Positions 39,293-48,704 of a stretch of 64,000 nt of DNA are shown piece after piece (within the stretch, counting starts at the first letter, position 1; each line of letters opens with the position of its first letter). Source of the stretch: Halomonas aestuarii (lineage in GTDB: Bacteria; Pseudomonadota; Gammaproteobacteria; Pseudomonadales; Halomonadaceae); the NCBI RefSeq assembly GCF_001886615.1, contig NZ_CP018139.1:2728001-2792000 (forward strand), written 5' to 3'. Below the pieces are notes generated by a model, which worked only from the letters and a program-made list of their open reading frames with translations, had not been told where the DNA came from and made no database searches. A program made the position numbers and the translations under genes.

Positions 39293-39574
39293 ATGACCCC
39301 GATCCTGATCTGGCTGATCGCCTTTGCCGTGCTCCTGTTCCTGTTCCTGAAGCGCTGGGATGCCTCCGTCAGTGGCGCCCTCGACAAGTTGCTGCCCGCT
39401 GTGCTGCGCAGTGAGGATGACCGCTGGATCTGGAGCCCGGCACTCGCGGTGCTGGTCGCCACCTTCATGGTGCAGCCGGTGGACCTGCTGTTCACGCTGA
39501 TCATCATCGGTCTGCTGGCGCTGATCGGCACCAAGCTGGCCGGCTGGGCCATGAACAAGGTCGATATGCACTGA
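39293..39574 (+). CDS. Small membrane protein of unknown function
   Basis: A 93-residue protein with an N-terminal helix (PILIWLIAFAVLLFLFLKRW, about 3-22), a polar middle (DRWIW) and one long or two short C-terminal helices (ALAVLVATFMVQPVDLLFTLIIIGLLALIGTKL). GGAG lies 7 bases ahead of the ATG; an upstream in-frame ATG at 39281 has none. It has its own strong terminator 48 bases after the stop, supporting a real monocistronic gene. I do not recognise the family. Confidence 0.65.
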   Translation: MTPILIWLIAFAVLLFLFLKRWDASVSGALDKLLPAVLRSEDDRWIWSPALAVLVATFMVQPVDLLFTLIIIGLLALIGTKLAGWAMNKVDMH

Positions 39575-39622
39575 GGGGCCGACCAGGGCGGGCTGCCTCG
39601 ACCCGCCCGTCTGCACCACGCT

Positions 39623-39652
39623 AAAGGCCCGCGGATCACTCCGCGGGCCTTT
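39623..39652. terminator. Bidirectional terminator
   Basis: A 13-bp perfect stem, AAAGGCCCGCGGA (39623-39635) with TCCGCGGGCCTTT (39640-39652), and a TCAC loop, between the small membrane protein gene and convergent slyB. The stem ends supply A and T tracts on both sides. Confidence 0.85.
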
Positions 39653-39699
39653 CTCATGCCGGGCTCGCCTCGGGCGGGCCGCCGTCGGCCTCGCCGGCC

Positions 39700-40167
39700 T
39701 CAGTAGGGTGCGACGCTGGCGCTTGCGCCGCTGCCGATGATGCGCACGCGCTGGCCGACCTGATAGGCCTGGTCCGCCTTCTGGACGATGACCACGTTCT
39801 GGCCGTTGTCCTGACGGATCTCGATCTCCCAGGCCGGGATCAGGTTGGCGGACTCCTCGATCCGGGAGCCGGCGACGCTGCCGGCGATCACCCCGGCCGC
39901 GGTGGCGAGGGTCTTCCCCGAGCCGCCGCCGACCTGGTTGCCCAGCAGGCCGCCGATCACCGCGCCGCCGCCGGTGCCGATGAGGCCCCCGGCCCGGCTG
40001 TCGGCCTGGATCTGCACCCGCCGCAGGGCGGTGATGGTGCCGAAGGTGACGGACTGGGCCGCCTTGGCCTGGTTGCCGGTATAGACGTTGCCGGAGTAGG
40101 GCGCGGTATTGGCGCAGCCGGCCAGCGTCAGGGCGCCGAGGGCGAGAACGGGAAGAAGGCGCTTCAT
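39700..40167 (-). CDS. slyB: Outer membrane lipoprotein SlyB (glycine zipper)
   Basis: A 155-residue lipoprotein, the same length as E. coli SlyB. Signal MKRLLPVLALGALTLAGC ends in a lipobox with Cys18. SGNVYTGNQAKAAQSVTFGTI and the Gly-zipper GTGGGAVIGGLLGNQVGGGSGKTLATAAG are characteristic, followed by a conserved EIEIRQDNGQNVVIVQKADQ. AAGGAGA precedes the ATG. In enterics slyB belongs to the PhoPQ regulon and helps outer membrane integrity under stress; whether that holds here is unknown. Confidence 0.92.
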   Translation of the reverse strand: MKRLLPVLALGALTLAGCANTAPYSGNVYTGNQAKAAQSVTFGTITALRRVQIQADSRAGGLIGTGGGAVIGGLLGNQVGGGSGKTLATAAGVIAGSVAGSRIEESANLIPAWEIEIRQDNGQNVVIVQKADQAYQVGQRVRIIGSGASASVAPY

Positions 40168-40328
40168 GAAGGATCTCCTTGGTGTCCTTGATGAACACTC
40201 GGCCACGGGATGATGGCCCAGGGTTGGTGAACGGTGTTCGCTAATGAGTCTACTCACAGCCAACCGGCTTGGCCAGAGGTAGGCCGTCCTTGTCTCGAGT
40301 GTAGCGCCGAGCCGGTGCAAACAATATG

Positions 40329-40355
40329 AAAAAAGGGAGGCCAAGAAGGCCTCCC
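40329..40355 (-). terminator. Rho-independent terminator of aceA
   Basis: Stem GGGAGGCC/GGCCTCCC (40335-40342 and 40348-40355) with a 5-base loop. On the minus strand it is followed by TTTTTT (40334-40329). It lies 28 bases beyond the aceA stop. Confidence 0.9.
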
Positions 40356-40382
40356 CGGGGTCCAGCGACCAGGCCAGCGGCC

Positions 40383-41981
40383 TCAGCCGAACTGGTTCAT
40401 GGTGTTGTCCTTGCCGCCGGCCTTCAGCGCCGCCTCGCCGTGGAAGAACTCCTTGTGGTCGTCGCCGATGTTCGAGCCGGCCATGTCCTGGTGCTTGACG
40501 GTGGCGATGCCCTCGCGGATCTCCTTGCGCTGCACGCCCGCCACGTAGGCCAGCATGCCCTCGTCGCCGAAATAGCCCTTGGCCAGGTTGTCGGTGGACA
40601 GGGCCGCGGTGTGGTAGGTCGGCAGGGTGATCAGGTGGTGGAAGATGCCGGCCTCGCGGGCGCCGTCACGCTGGAAGTTGCGCGTCCACTCGTCGGCAAG
40701 CCTGCCGAGTTCGGTCTCGTCGTACCTGGCGTTCATCAGGTCGGCGCGGTCGTAGGCAGAGACGTCCTTGCCTTCCTTCTCCCAGGCGTCGAAGACCTGC
40801 TGGCGGAAGTTCAGGGTCCAGTTGAAGGACGGCGAGTTGTTGTAGACCAGCTTGGCGTCCGGGCAGACCTCGCGGATGCGATTGACCATGCCGGCGATCT
40901 GGCCGACGTGGGGCTTCTCGGTCTCGATCCACAGCAGGTCGGCGCCGTTCTGCAGGCTGGTGATGCAGTCCAGCACCACCCGGTCCTCGCCGGTGCCCGG
41001 CTTGAACTGGAAGAGGCCGGAGGCCAGGCGCTTGACCTTGACCAGCTTGCCGTTCTGCTTGATGACCACGTCGCCGTTGTTGATGTCGGAGGCGCTGTCG
41101 ATCTCGTCGCCGTCCAGGTAGCTGTTGTACTGGTCGCCCAGGTCGCCGGGTTCGTTGGTCACGGCGATCTTCTGGGTCAGGCCGGCGCCCAGGGAGTCGG
41201 TGCGGGCGACGATCACGCCGTCCTCGACGCCGAGCTCCAGGAAGGCGTAGCGCACGGCGTTGATCTTGGCGATGAAGTCCTCGTGGGGCACGGTGACCTT
41301 GCCGTCCTGGTGGCCGCACTGCTTCTCGTCGGAGACCTGGTTCTCGAGCTGGATGCAGCAGGCACCCGCCTCGATCATCTTCTTGGCCAGCAGGTAGGTG
41401 GCCTCGGCGTTCCCGAATCCGGCATCGATGTCGGCGATGATCGGCACGACGTGGGTCTCGTGCGCGTCGATCTTCTCGATCAGCGCATTGGCCTTGGCCT
41501 GGTCGCCGGCCTTCTTCGCCTCCTCCAGGTCGCGGAACAGGTGGTTCAGCTCCCAGGCGTCCGCCTGGCGCAGGAAGGTGTAGAGCTCCTCGATCAGCGA
41601 CGGCACGGTGGTTTTCTCGTGCATGGACTGGTCGGGCAGCGGACCGAACTCGGAGCGCAGCGCGGCGACCATCCAGCCGGAGAGGTAGAGGTAGGAGCGC
41701 TTGGTGGTGCCGAAGTGCTTCTTGATGGAGATCAGCTTCTGCTGCCCGATGAAGCCGTGCCAGCAGCCCAGCGACTGGGTGTACTGGGAGCTGTCGGCAT
41801 CATAGGCCGCCATGTCCTCGCGCATGATCTTAGCGGTGTAGCGGGCGATGTCCAGGCCGGTCTGGAAACGGTTCTGCACCCGCATGCGGGCGGCGTGCTC
41901 CGGATTGACGTTGTCCCACTTGCCTTGCTGGGCCTCGCGCAGTTGAGCCAGCGCCTTGAGTTCTTCTTTGAATGTTGCCAT
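40383..41981 (-). CDS. aceA: Isocitrate lyase
   Basis: Glyoxylate-cycle enzyme that splits isocitrate into glyoxylate and succinate. The 532-residue protein belongs to the longer isocitrate lyase form found in Pseudomonas and relatives (E. coli has 434). Landmarks: CWHGFIGQQKLISIKKHFGTTKRSYLYLSGWM, IIADIDAGFGNAEATYLLAKKMIEAGA, the catalytic loop KQCGHQDGK (C222), and a C-terminal YHTAALSTDNLAKGYFGDEGM. AAGGA lies about 8 bases before the ATG. The frame is open 88 codons further upstream, but that stretch has no ribosome site or family match and is read as a leader. No malate synthase is in the window. Confidence 0.95.
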   Translation of the reverse strand: MATFKEELKALAQLREAQQGKWDNVNPEHAARMRVQNRFQTGLDIARYTAKIMREDMAAYDADSSQYTQSLGCWHGFIGQQKLISIKKHFGTTKRSYLYLSGWMVAALRSEFGPLPDQSMHEKTTVPSLIEELYTFLRQADAWELNHLFRDLEEAKKAGDQAKANALIEKIDAHETHVVPIIADIDAGFGNAEATYLLAKKMIEAGACCIQLENQVSDEKQCGHQDGKVTVPHEDFIAKINAVRYAFLELGVEDGVIVARTDSLGAGLTQKIAVTNEPGDLGDQYNSYLDGDEIDSASDINNGDVVIKQNGKLVKVKRLASGLFQFKPGTGEDRVVLDCITSLQNGADLLWIETEKPHVGQIAGMVNRIREVCPDAKLVYNNSPSFNWTLNFRQQVFDAWEKEGKDVSAYDRADLMNARYDETELGRLADEWTRNFQRDGAREAGIFHHLITLPTYHTAALSTDNLAKGYFGDEGMLAYVAGVQRKEIREGIATVKHQDMAGSNIGDDHKEFFHGEAALKAGGKDNTMNQFG

Positions 41982-42371
41982 GGGGCCATCCTTCGGGTCA
42001 GGAGTGGAATCTCGCGAGCGCGTGCCTCTCTCGGGCCGCGTCGTCGGCGTCGCCTGCTGCATCATTCGGCCAAGCCTGCTGATCTGGAAAAGCCTTATGC
42101 TGCACTTGCGAAGTATCATCAGGTTCAACCAGTTGTCCGGGGTTGTCTCTACGGCCTTGGTCGAACCTCGGAGAGGGGCAGGGCGGTCGGTCCTCGGCGC
42201 CTGTGCGACCGGTGACAAACGACCGTTTTTCCCTCTCCATGGCATCCACTATGGCCCGTGATGGCGGGATCCAACAATTGACACTTGGGCGCAGGGGGCG
42301 TTGTAACTCGACTACAAGAGGGCACCGGGACACGCTCCTCCTGTAGTCGAATGCCGGGAATGGGATCGGGG
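41982..42371. other. 390-bp gap upstream of aceA: leader region
   Basis: No convincing gene is present. On the minus strand a candidate aceA promoter reads TTGTTG (42277-42272), 18 bases, CATAGT (42253-42248), which would give a leader of roughly 260 bases. An inverted repeat lies at 42308-42350. The rest shows no clear structure to my reading. Confidence 0.45.
42308..42350. repeat. Inverted repeat between aceA and the GNAT gene
   Basis: TCGACTACA (42308-42316) and TGTAGTCGA (42342-42350) are perfect arms; after one mismatch GAGG and CCTC extend the stem. It is 22 bases beyond the GNAT stop, so it may end that operon, but no T run follows on the minus strand. It could also be an operator upstream of aceA. 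Confidence 0.5.
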
Positions 42372-42791
42372 TCAGTCGCCCAGGGCGAGATGCATGCTGC
42401 GATGCGCAATTCCGGCATCGAGGAACTCGCCGCCGACGGCCTGGAAGCCCAGCCGCTCGTAGAAGACGAGGGCATGGGTCTGGGCGGCGAGCTCCACCCG
42501 GGGGTGGCCGTCGCGACGGGCGGCCTCGATGGCGGCACGCATCAGGGCCACGCCGATACCCCGGCCCCGGGCCTCGGCGAGGACCGCCACCCGGCCGATA
42601 TGGGCGTCGGGCAGCAGTCTCGCGGTGCCCACCGGGGTACCGTCCTGCACGGCCAGGAAGTGACGACAGGCGTCGTCCCGCCCGTCCCACTCCTCCTCGA
42701 CCGGGACGCGCTGCTCCTCGATGAAGACGACCCGGCGGATCTCGCTGGCCTCGTCGCCGAGCTCGTCCCAGCGGCCCTCGCGGATCTCCAT
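42372..42791 (-). CDS. GNAT family N-acetyltransferase
   Basis: A 139-residue acetyltransferase. The acetyl-CoA site is visible as IGRVAVLAEARGRGIGVALMRAAIEAA (motif A with RGRGIG), with RRVVFIEEQRVPVEEEWDGRDDACRHFLA at the start and HALVFYERLGFQAVGGEFLDAGIAH at the end, like ElaA/YjcF-type proteins. The substrate is not known. The ATG overlaps the stop of the upstream oxygenase gene (TGATG) and GAGGAG lies upstream, so the two are co-translated; a function on proteins is possible but is only suggested by this link. Confidence 0.85.
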   Translation of the reverse strand: MEIREGRWDELGDEASEIRRVVFIEEQRVPVEEEWDGRDDACRHFLAVQDGTPVGTARLLPDAHIGRVAVLAEARGRGIGVALMRAAIEAARRDGHPRVELAAQTHALVFYERLGFQAVGGEFLDAGIAHRSMHLALGD

Positions 42792-43987
42792 CACGGCGAC
42801 TCCTCGAAGTCGTCGGCCCAGGCGAGGCTGCCGGCATCGTGCAGGGCGGCGAGCAGGGAGGGAGCCTCCGGGAAGGCCAGCAGCGCTGCCTCCAGGGGGG
42901 CGTCGGAGGCCAGGGTGCGGGCCAGGGGCAGGGCGCACTCGACCCCGTCGCCGTCGGCGAACAGGGTCGCCCGCTCGTCGTCCAGGGCCCGCCAGGCGAA
43001 GCGCGAACCGGGGCTTCTCACCAGGGTCTCGCCATCCTGTAGTGCGGCAACAAGGTCGTCGGGCTCGGTCGGTCTCTCGGTGGGTACCAGCTGGTCGACA
43101 TACTTCGGCTGGGTCATCACCCGCCCGAACCACTGGGCCAGCTGGGCCGGGTCGTCGAGGGTCTCGAGGATCAGCCGGCGCATGCGGGCCACGGCGGCAT
43201 CGTCGAGCTCGGCGGGGTCCACGGGGGGCGCCATGCCGGCGTCGGCATAGCGGATCGAGGCCGGCAGCTGTTCGCCGAGGTAGTCGGCGTAGGAGGTGAT
43301 GGCCTCGTCCGCCGAGGGCGCCCGGAAGCCCACCGAGAGGGTCAGGCAGTCATCGGACTGGCTGACGCCGTGGTGGGCCCAGGCGGGCGGCAGGTAGAGC
43401 ATGTCGCCGGGCTCCAGGACCCAGTCGTCGCCGTCGTCGACCTCGAAGCGCTCGAGGATGCGCAGGTCGATGCCCTGGAGGATCGGCGCCTCGTCGGACA
43501 CCTTGCCGCCCAGCTGCCAGCGGCGGGTGCCGCGGCCCTGGAGCAGGAAGACATCGTACTGGTCGACGTGGGGGCCGACGCTGCCCCCCGGCGGGGCATA
43601 GCTGACCATGACGTCGTCGAGGCGCCAGCGGGGCAGGAAGTCGAAGTGCTCGAGCAGCGCGGCGACCTCGGGCACGTAGTGGTCCACGGCCTGTACCAGC
43701 AGGGTCCAGTCGCGTTCCGGCAGGCGAGCGAAGGTGGCCTCGTCGAAGGGGCCATGGCTGACCTGCCAGGGGCGCTCATTCCCCTCAGCATCGCGGCCGT
43801 GCTCCTCCACCAGGCGTGCCTCGATGTTCTCCTCGCAGGCGAGGCCGGCGAGCTCATCGGGCTCGAGGGGGCACTGGAAGTCGGGGAAGGCGCCGCGGAT
43901 CAGCAGCGGCCTGCGCTGCCAGTGGTCGCGAAGGAAGTCGGCGGCCGTCAGGCCGCCCAGCAGGGCGAGAGGCTCGTCTCGTGACAT
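42791..43987 (-). CDS. roxA: JmjC/cupin ribosomal protein L16 arginine hydroxylase
   Basis: Fe(II)/2-oxoglutarate oxygenase of the RoxA (YcfD) family (398 residues; E. coli 373), which hydroxylates an arginine of ribosomal protein L16. The N-terminal JmjC domain has QRRPLLIRGAFPDF, VSYAPPGGSVGPHVDQYDVFLLQ (iron ligands H and D) and a later DMLYLPPAWAHHGVS with the second His. Dimerisation and winged-helix parts fill the C-terminus. The location next to purB matches E. coli gene order. The ATG has a weak ribosome site, and a strong terminator-like hairpin ends 20 bases ahead of it. The final base overlaps the GNAT start. Confidence 0.9.
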   Translation of the reverse strand: MSRDEPLALLGGLTAADFLRDHWQRRPLLIRGAFPDFQCPLEPDELAGLACEENIEARLVEEHGRDAEGNERPWQVSHGPFDEATFARLPERDWTLLVQAVDHYVPEVAALLEHFDFLPRWRLDDVMVSYAPPGGSVGPHVDQYDVFLLQGRGTRRWQLGGKVSDEAPILQGIDLRILERFEVDDGDDWVLEPGDMLYLPPAWAHHGVSQSDDCLTLSVGFRAPSADEAITSYADYLGEQLPASIRYADAGMAPPVDPAELDDAAVARMRRLILETLDDPAQLAQWFGRVMTQPKYVDQLVPTERPTEPDDLVAALQDGETLVRSPGSRFAWRALDDERATLFADGDGVECALPLARTLASDAPLEAALLAFPEAPSLLAALHDAGSLAWADDFEESP

Positions 43988-44006
43988 CGTGTCGACTCTT
44001 GCAGGG

Positions 44007-44038
44007 AAAACGACGACAGGCGCCGGTGGCGCCTGTCG
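44007..44038 (-). terminator. Terminator-like hairpin between purB and roxA
   Basis: An 11-bp perfect stem, CGACAGGCGCC (44014-44024) with GGCGCCTGTCG (44028-44038), 3-base loop. On the minus strand TCGTTTTCCC follows. It lies 183 bases beyond the purB stop but only 20 bases before the roxA ATG, so it may end the purB operon, attenuate roxA, or both. Confidence 0.75.
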
Positions 44039-44221
44039 GGATACTAGCATGTCGGTAGCGGGTCGGCCGGAACGCGGCTGTTCCGGTGACAGGCCCCGGG
44101 GTGCCGGACCATAGCGAGGGCGCTGTGAACCCTTCCCTGGGCGCTACCTTTGCTATCCATGGCAAAGGACCCTCTTCAGGCCTGCCACCGGCGCCGCTCA
44201 CTCTGGACGCCGGCTTCTGGC

Positions 44222-46273
<2,052 letters not shown>

Positions 46274-46277
<4 letters not shown>

Positions 46278-47386
46278 TCGGCAGGCTCCGTGGCATTCCA
46301 GGTCTCGCGGATCACGCCGCCGCCGAGGCAGATCTCGCCGTCGTAGAGCACCAGCGACTGGCCCGGGGTCACGGCACGCTGGGGCTCATCGAAGCGCACC
46401 TCGACGCCGCCATCCTCACGCACGCGCATGGTGCAGGGCACGTCGGCCTGGCGGTAGCGGGTCTTGGCGGTGTAGCGACCCTCGGCGGCGGGCGCCTCGC
46501 CGGCCACCCAGTCCATGGCCTCGGTGGCCAGGCTGTCGGTATAGAGCAGCGGATGGTGCTTGCCCTGCACGGCCACGAGCACGTTGCGCTCGAGGTCCTT
46601 GGCGGCCACGTACCAGGGGGCGTCCGTGTGGTCGGCGAGCCCGCCGATGCCGAGCCCCTGGCGCTGGCCCAGGGTGTAGTACATCAGCCCCATGTGCTCG
46701 CCGATCACCTCGCCCTCGGGCGTCTCGATCACGCCAGGCTGGGCGGGCAGGTACTGCTTGAGGAAGTCGCTGAAGCGCCGCTCGCCGATGAAGCAGATCC
46801 CGGTCGAGTCCTTCTTGCGGGCGGTGACCAGGTCATGGCGTTCGGCGATGGCGCGTACCTCGGGCTTCTCGAGCTCGCCCACCGGGAAGAGGGTGCGCGC
46901 GATGGCGGCCTCCGGGACGGCATGCAGGAAGTAGCTCTGGTCCTTGTTGGCATCGAGCCCCTTGAGCAGGCGCGGGCGGCCGTCGCGGATGCCCTGGCGG
47001 ACATAGTGGCCGGTGGCGATCTTCTCGGCGCCGAGCATCTCGGCATACTCGAGGAACACCTTGAACTTGATCTCGCGGTTGCAGAGGATATCCGGATTGG
47101 GCGTGCGGCCCGCCTGGTACTCGGCCAGGAAGTGCTCGAAGACGTTGTCCCAGTATTCGGCGGCGAAGTTGGCGGTATGCAGCCGGATGCCGAGCTTCCG
47201 GCAGACGGCCTCGGCGTCCGCCAGGTCCTCCTTGGCGGTGCAGTACTCCGTGCCGTCGTCCTCGTCCCAGTTCTTCATGAACAGGCCTTCGACCTCGTAG
47301 CCCTGCTCGAGCAGCAGCAGGGCGGATACGGAGGAGTCGACGCCGCCGGACATGCCGACGATCACCTTGCCTGTGGTGGCGGTCAT
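46274..47386 (-). CDS. mnmA: tRNA-specific 2-thiouridylase MnmA
   Basis: Adds sulfur to U34 of tRNA-Lys, -Glu and -Gln. It has 370 residues. The ATP pyrophosphatase P loop is [15 protein letters not shown] (11-25), tRNA-interacting [11 protein letters not shown] motif [19 protein letters not shown] follows, catalytic Cys in [12 protein letters not shown] and in [12 protein letters not shown], and the beta-barrel end [16 protein letters not shown] promoter with a perfect TATAAT lies about 40 bases upstream, so mnmA-hflD-purB can be expressed apart from rluE-nudJ. The stop overlaps hflD. Confidence 0.96.
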
Positions 47387-47424
47387 GGGCGTTCTCGGAT
47401 TGGGTGTGTCGCAAATGGGCGGGG

Positions 47425-47454
47425 ATTATACCCGAAACCCGACCGAAGCTCTAA
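47425..47454 (-). promoter_or_regulatory. Predicted promoter of mnmA-hflD-purB
   Basis: On the minus strand TTAGAG (47454-47449), 18 bases and a perfect TATAAT (47430-47425), 38 bases upstream of mnmA. The -35 is poor. Confidence 0.55.
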
Positions 47455-47467
47455 GCATGACGGGGGC

Positions 47468-47487
47468 GACCGACGCGAGGGTCGGTC
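47468..47487 (-). repeat. Hairpin between nudJ and mnmA
   Basis: GACCGAC (47468-47474) and GTCGGTC (47481-47487) are perfect arms with a 6-base loop, 22 bases beyond the nudJ stop. There is no T run. It may be a partial terminator ahead of the internal promoter. Confidence 0.45.
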
Positions 47488-47509
47488 ATGGTGCGCGGCC
47501 CGCGGGAGG

Positions 47510-47959
47510 CTAGCGTTCGTGGATCACGTCCATGGGATAGAAGCGGCTCGCCAGGGCATCGCGGATTCGCCGCATCACCAGAGGGCTGCGCAGGCGGCGT
47601 TCACGCTCCAGCTCCTCGAGTTCCTCCAGGGTCAGCCAGTGCACCGCGTGGATGGCCGGATCCAGGTCGTTGCCCAGGTGGGCCAGCGCCATGCCGAAGA
47701 AGCCGTGGCTGTGGAAGGTCGAGCCGTCCGGGGTCCGGTAGACGTACATGCCGAGGTAGTCCGTGATGCCGATCTGCCAGGCGGTCTCCTCGCGCAGCTC
47801 CCGCAGCGCGGCCTCCTGGATGCGCTCCCCGGGTTCCAGGTGGCCGGCAGGCTGGTTGAAGAGGGTCTCGGGACCGCCGCGGTCCTCCTCCACCATGAGG
47901 AAACGGCCGGCGCGCTCCACCACGGTGGCCACGCTGATGTAGGGTTGCCAGCGGCTCAT
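47510..47959 (-). CDS. nudJ: Nudix phosphatase NudJ
   Basis: Nudix hydrolase of 149 residues. In E. coli NudJ acts on thiamine pyrophosphate precursors and nucleoside di/triphosphates. Start VATVVERAGRFLMVEEDR, Nudix box GHLEPGERIQEAALRELREETAW (39-61) with all acidic residues present; the Gly near its end is Ala60. The start is placed at MSRWQPY because AAGGAGG lies 6-7 bases upstream; it overlaps the rluE stop by four bases (ATGA). The neighbour order rluE-nudJ-mnmA supports the name. Confidence 0.9.
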   Translation of the reverse strand: MSRWQPYISVATVVERAGRFLMVEEDRGGPETLFNQPAGHLEPGERIQEAALRELREETAWQIGITDYLGMYVYRTPDGSTFHSHGFFGMALAHLGNDLDPAIHAVHWLTLEELEELERERRLRSPLVMRRIRDALASRFYPMDVIHER

Positions 47960-48567
47960 CGTCGGCCTCCTTTTCCTTGGTTCCGGCGACGCCCCGTCGC
48001 GGGCTTGCGCGGGGCATGCAGGGTCTCGCGGCGCCACTCGCCGGGGGCCAGGCCCTCCAGCGTCCAGGGGCCGATGGCCACGCGGACCAGCCTCAGGGTG
48101 GGGTGGCCGACATGGGCGGTCATGCGCCGTACCTGACGGTTGCGCCCCTCGGTAATGGTCAGCTCCAGCCAGGTGGTGACCGGATGGCGCCGAGGGTCCA
48201 GGGGCGGCTCGCGCTCCGCCAGGTCGCTCGACGCCAGCTGACGGACCTTCGCCGGGCGCGTCCTGCCGTCCTTGAGTTCCACCCCCTCGCGCAGAGCCTG
48301 CAGGGCGGCATCGCTCGGCTCTCCCTCCACCTGGACGCGGTACGTCTTGGGCTGCTTGTGACGGGGGTCGCTGATCCGGTGGATCAGCTCACCGTCGTCG
48401 CTGAGCAGCAGCAGACCCTCGGAGTCGAAGTCCAGCCGCCCGGCGGCATAGATCCCCGGCACCGGGATCACATCGGCCAGGGTGGCGCGGCGCTCCGACG
48501 CGTCGACACGACGGTCGGTGAACTGCGAGAGCATGCGATAGGGCTTGTGCAGCAGGTAAAGGTTCAT
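47956..48567 (-). CDS. rluE: 23S rRNA pseudouridine synthase RluE
   Basis: Small RluE-type pseudouridine synthase (203 residues) that in E. coli modifies U2457 of 23S rRNA. It has no S4 domain. LLHKPYRMLSQFTD at the start, catalytic GRLDFDSEGLLLLSDDGEL with the active Asp, KTYRVQVEG, and ELTITEGRNRQVRRM. A Lys/Arg-rich tail (RRRNQGKGGRR) may bind RNA. AAGGA precedes the ATG and a good promoter lies just upstream. Overlaps nudJ by four bases. Confidence 0.93.
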   Translation of the reverse strand: MNLYLLHKPYRMLSQFTDRRVDASERRATLADVIPVPGIYAAGRLDFDSEGLLLLSDDGELIHRISDPRHKQPKTYRVQVEGEPSDAALQALREGVELKDGRTRPAKVRQLASSDLAEREPPLDPRRHPVTTWLELTITEGRNRQVRRMTAHVGHPTLRLVRVAIGPWTLEGLAPGEWRRETLHAPRKPATGRRRNQGKGGRR

Positions 48568-48578
48568 CGTGTCCTTCC

Positions 48579-48606
48579 ACTATACCGGGCGCCCGATGGC
48601 AATCAA
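48579..48606 (-). promoter_or_regulatory. Predicted promoter of rluE-nudJ
   Basis: On the minus strand TTGATT (48606-48601), 16 bases, TATAGT (48584-48579), 12 bases ahead of the rluE start. It lies directly after the idh terminator. Confidence 0.65.
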
Positions 48607-48627
48607 CGCCCGATGCCATAACGCAAC

Positions 48628-48659
48628 GGCTCCCCTCCGCCAAGGGGCGGACGGGAGCC
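48628..48659 (-). terminator. Terminator of the monomeric isocitrate dehydrogenase gene
   Basis: GGCTCCC-C-TCCGCC (48628-48641) pairs with GGCGGA-C-GGGAGCC (48646-48659), one internal mismatch, AAGG loop; on the minus strand GTTGCGTT follows. A second perfect 9-bp hairpin (48666-48674 with 48676-48684) lies between it and the stop codon. Confidence 0.65.
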
Positions 48660-48704
48660 GGGAGGGCCGCCCGCAGCGGGCGGCAGGTCGCCTCGGGCGA
48701 TACG

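Noticed and set aside
40326..42215. A 629-codon plus-strand open frame opposite aceA
   Set aside because: It mirrors the aceA coding sequence and has GC-skewed composition without motifs.
41982..42245. An 88-residue N-terminal extension of isocitrate lyase
   Set aside because: No ribosome site and no family similarity, while AAGGA precedes the ATG at 41981, where the family sequence begins.
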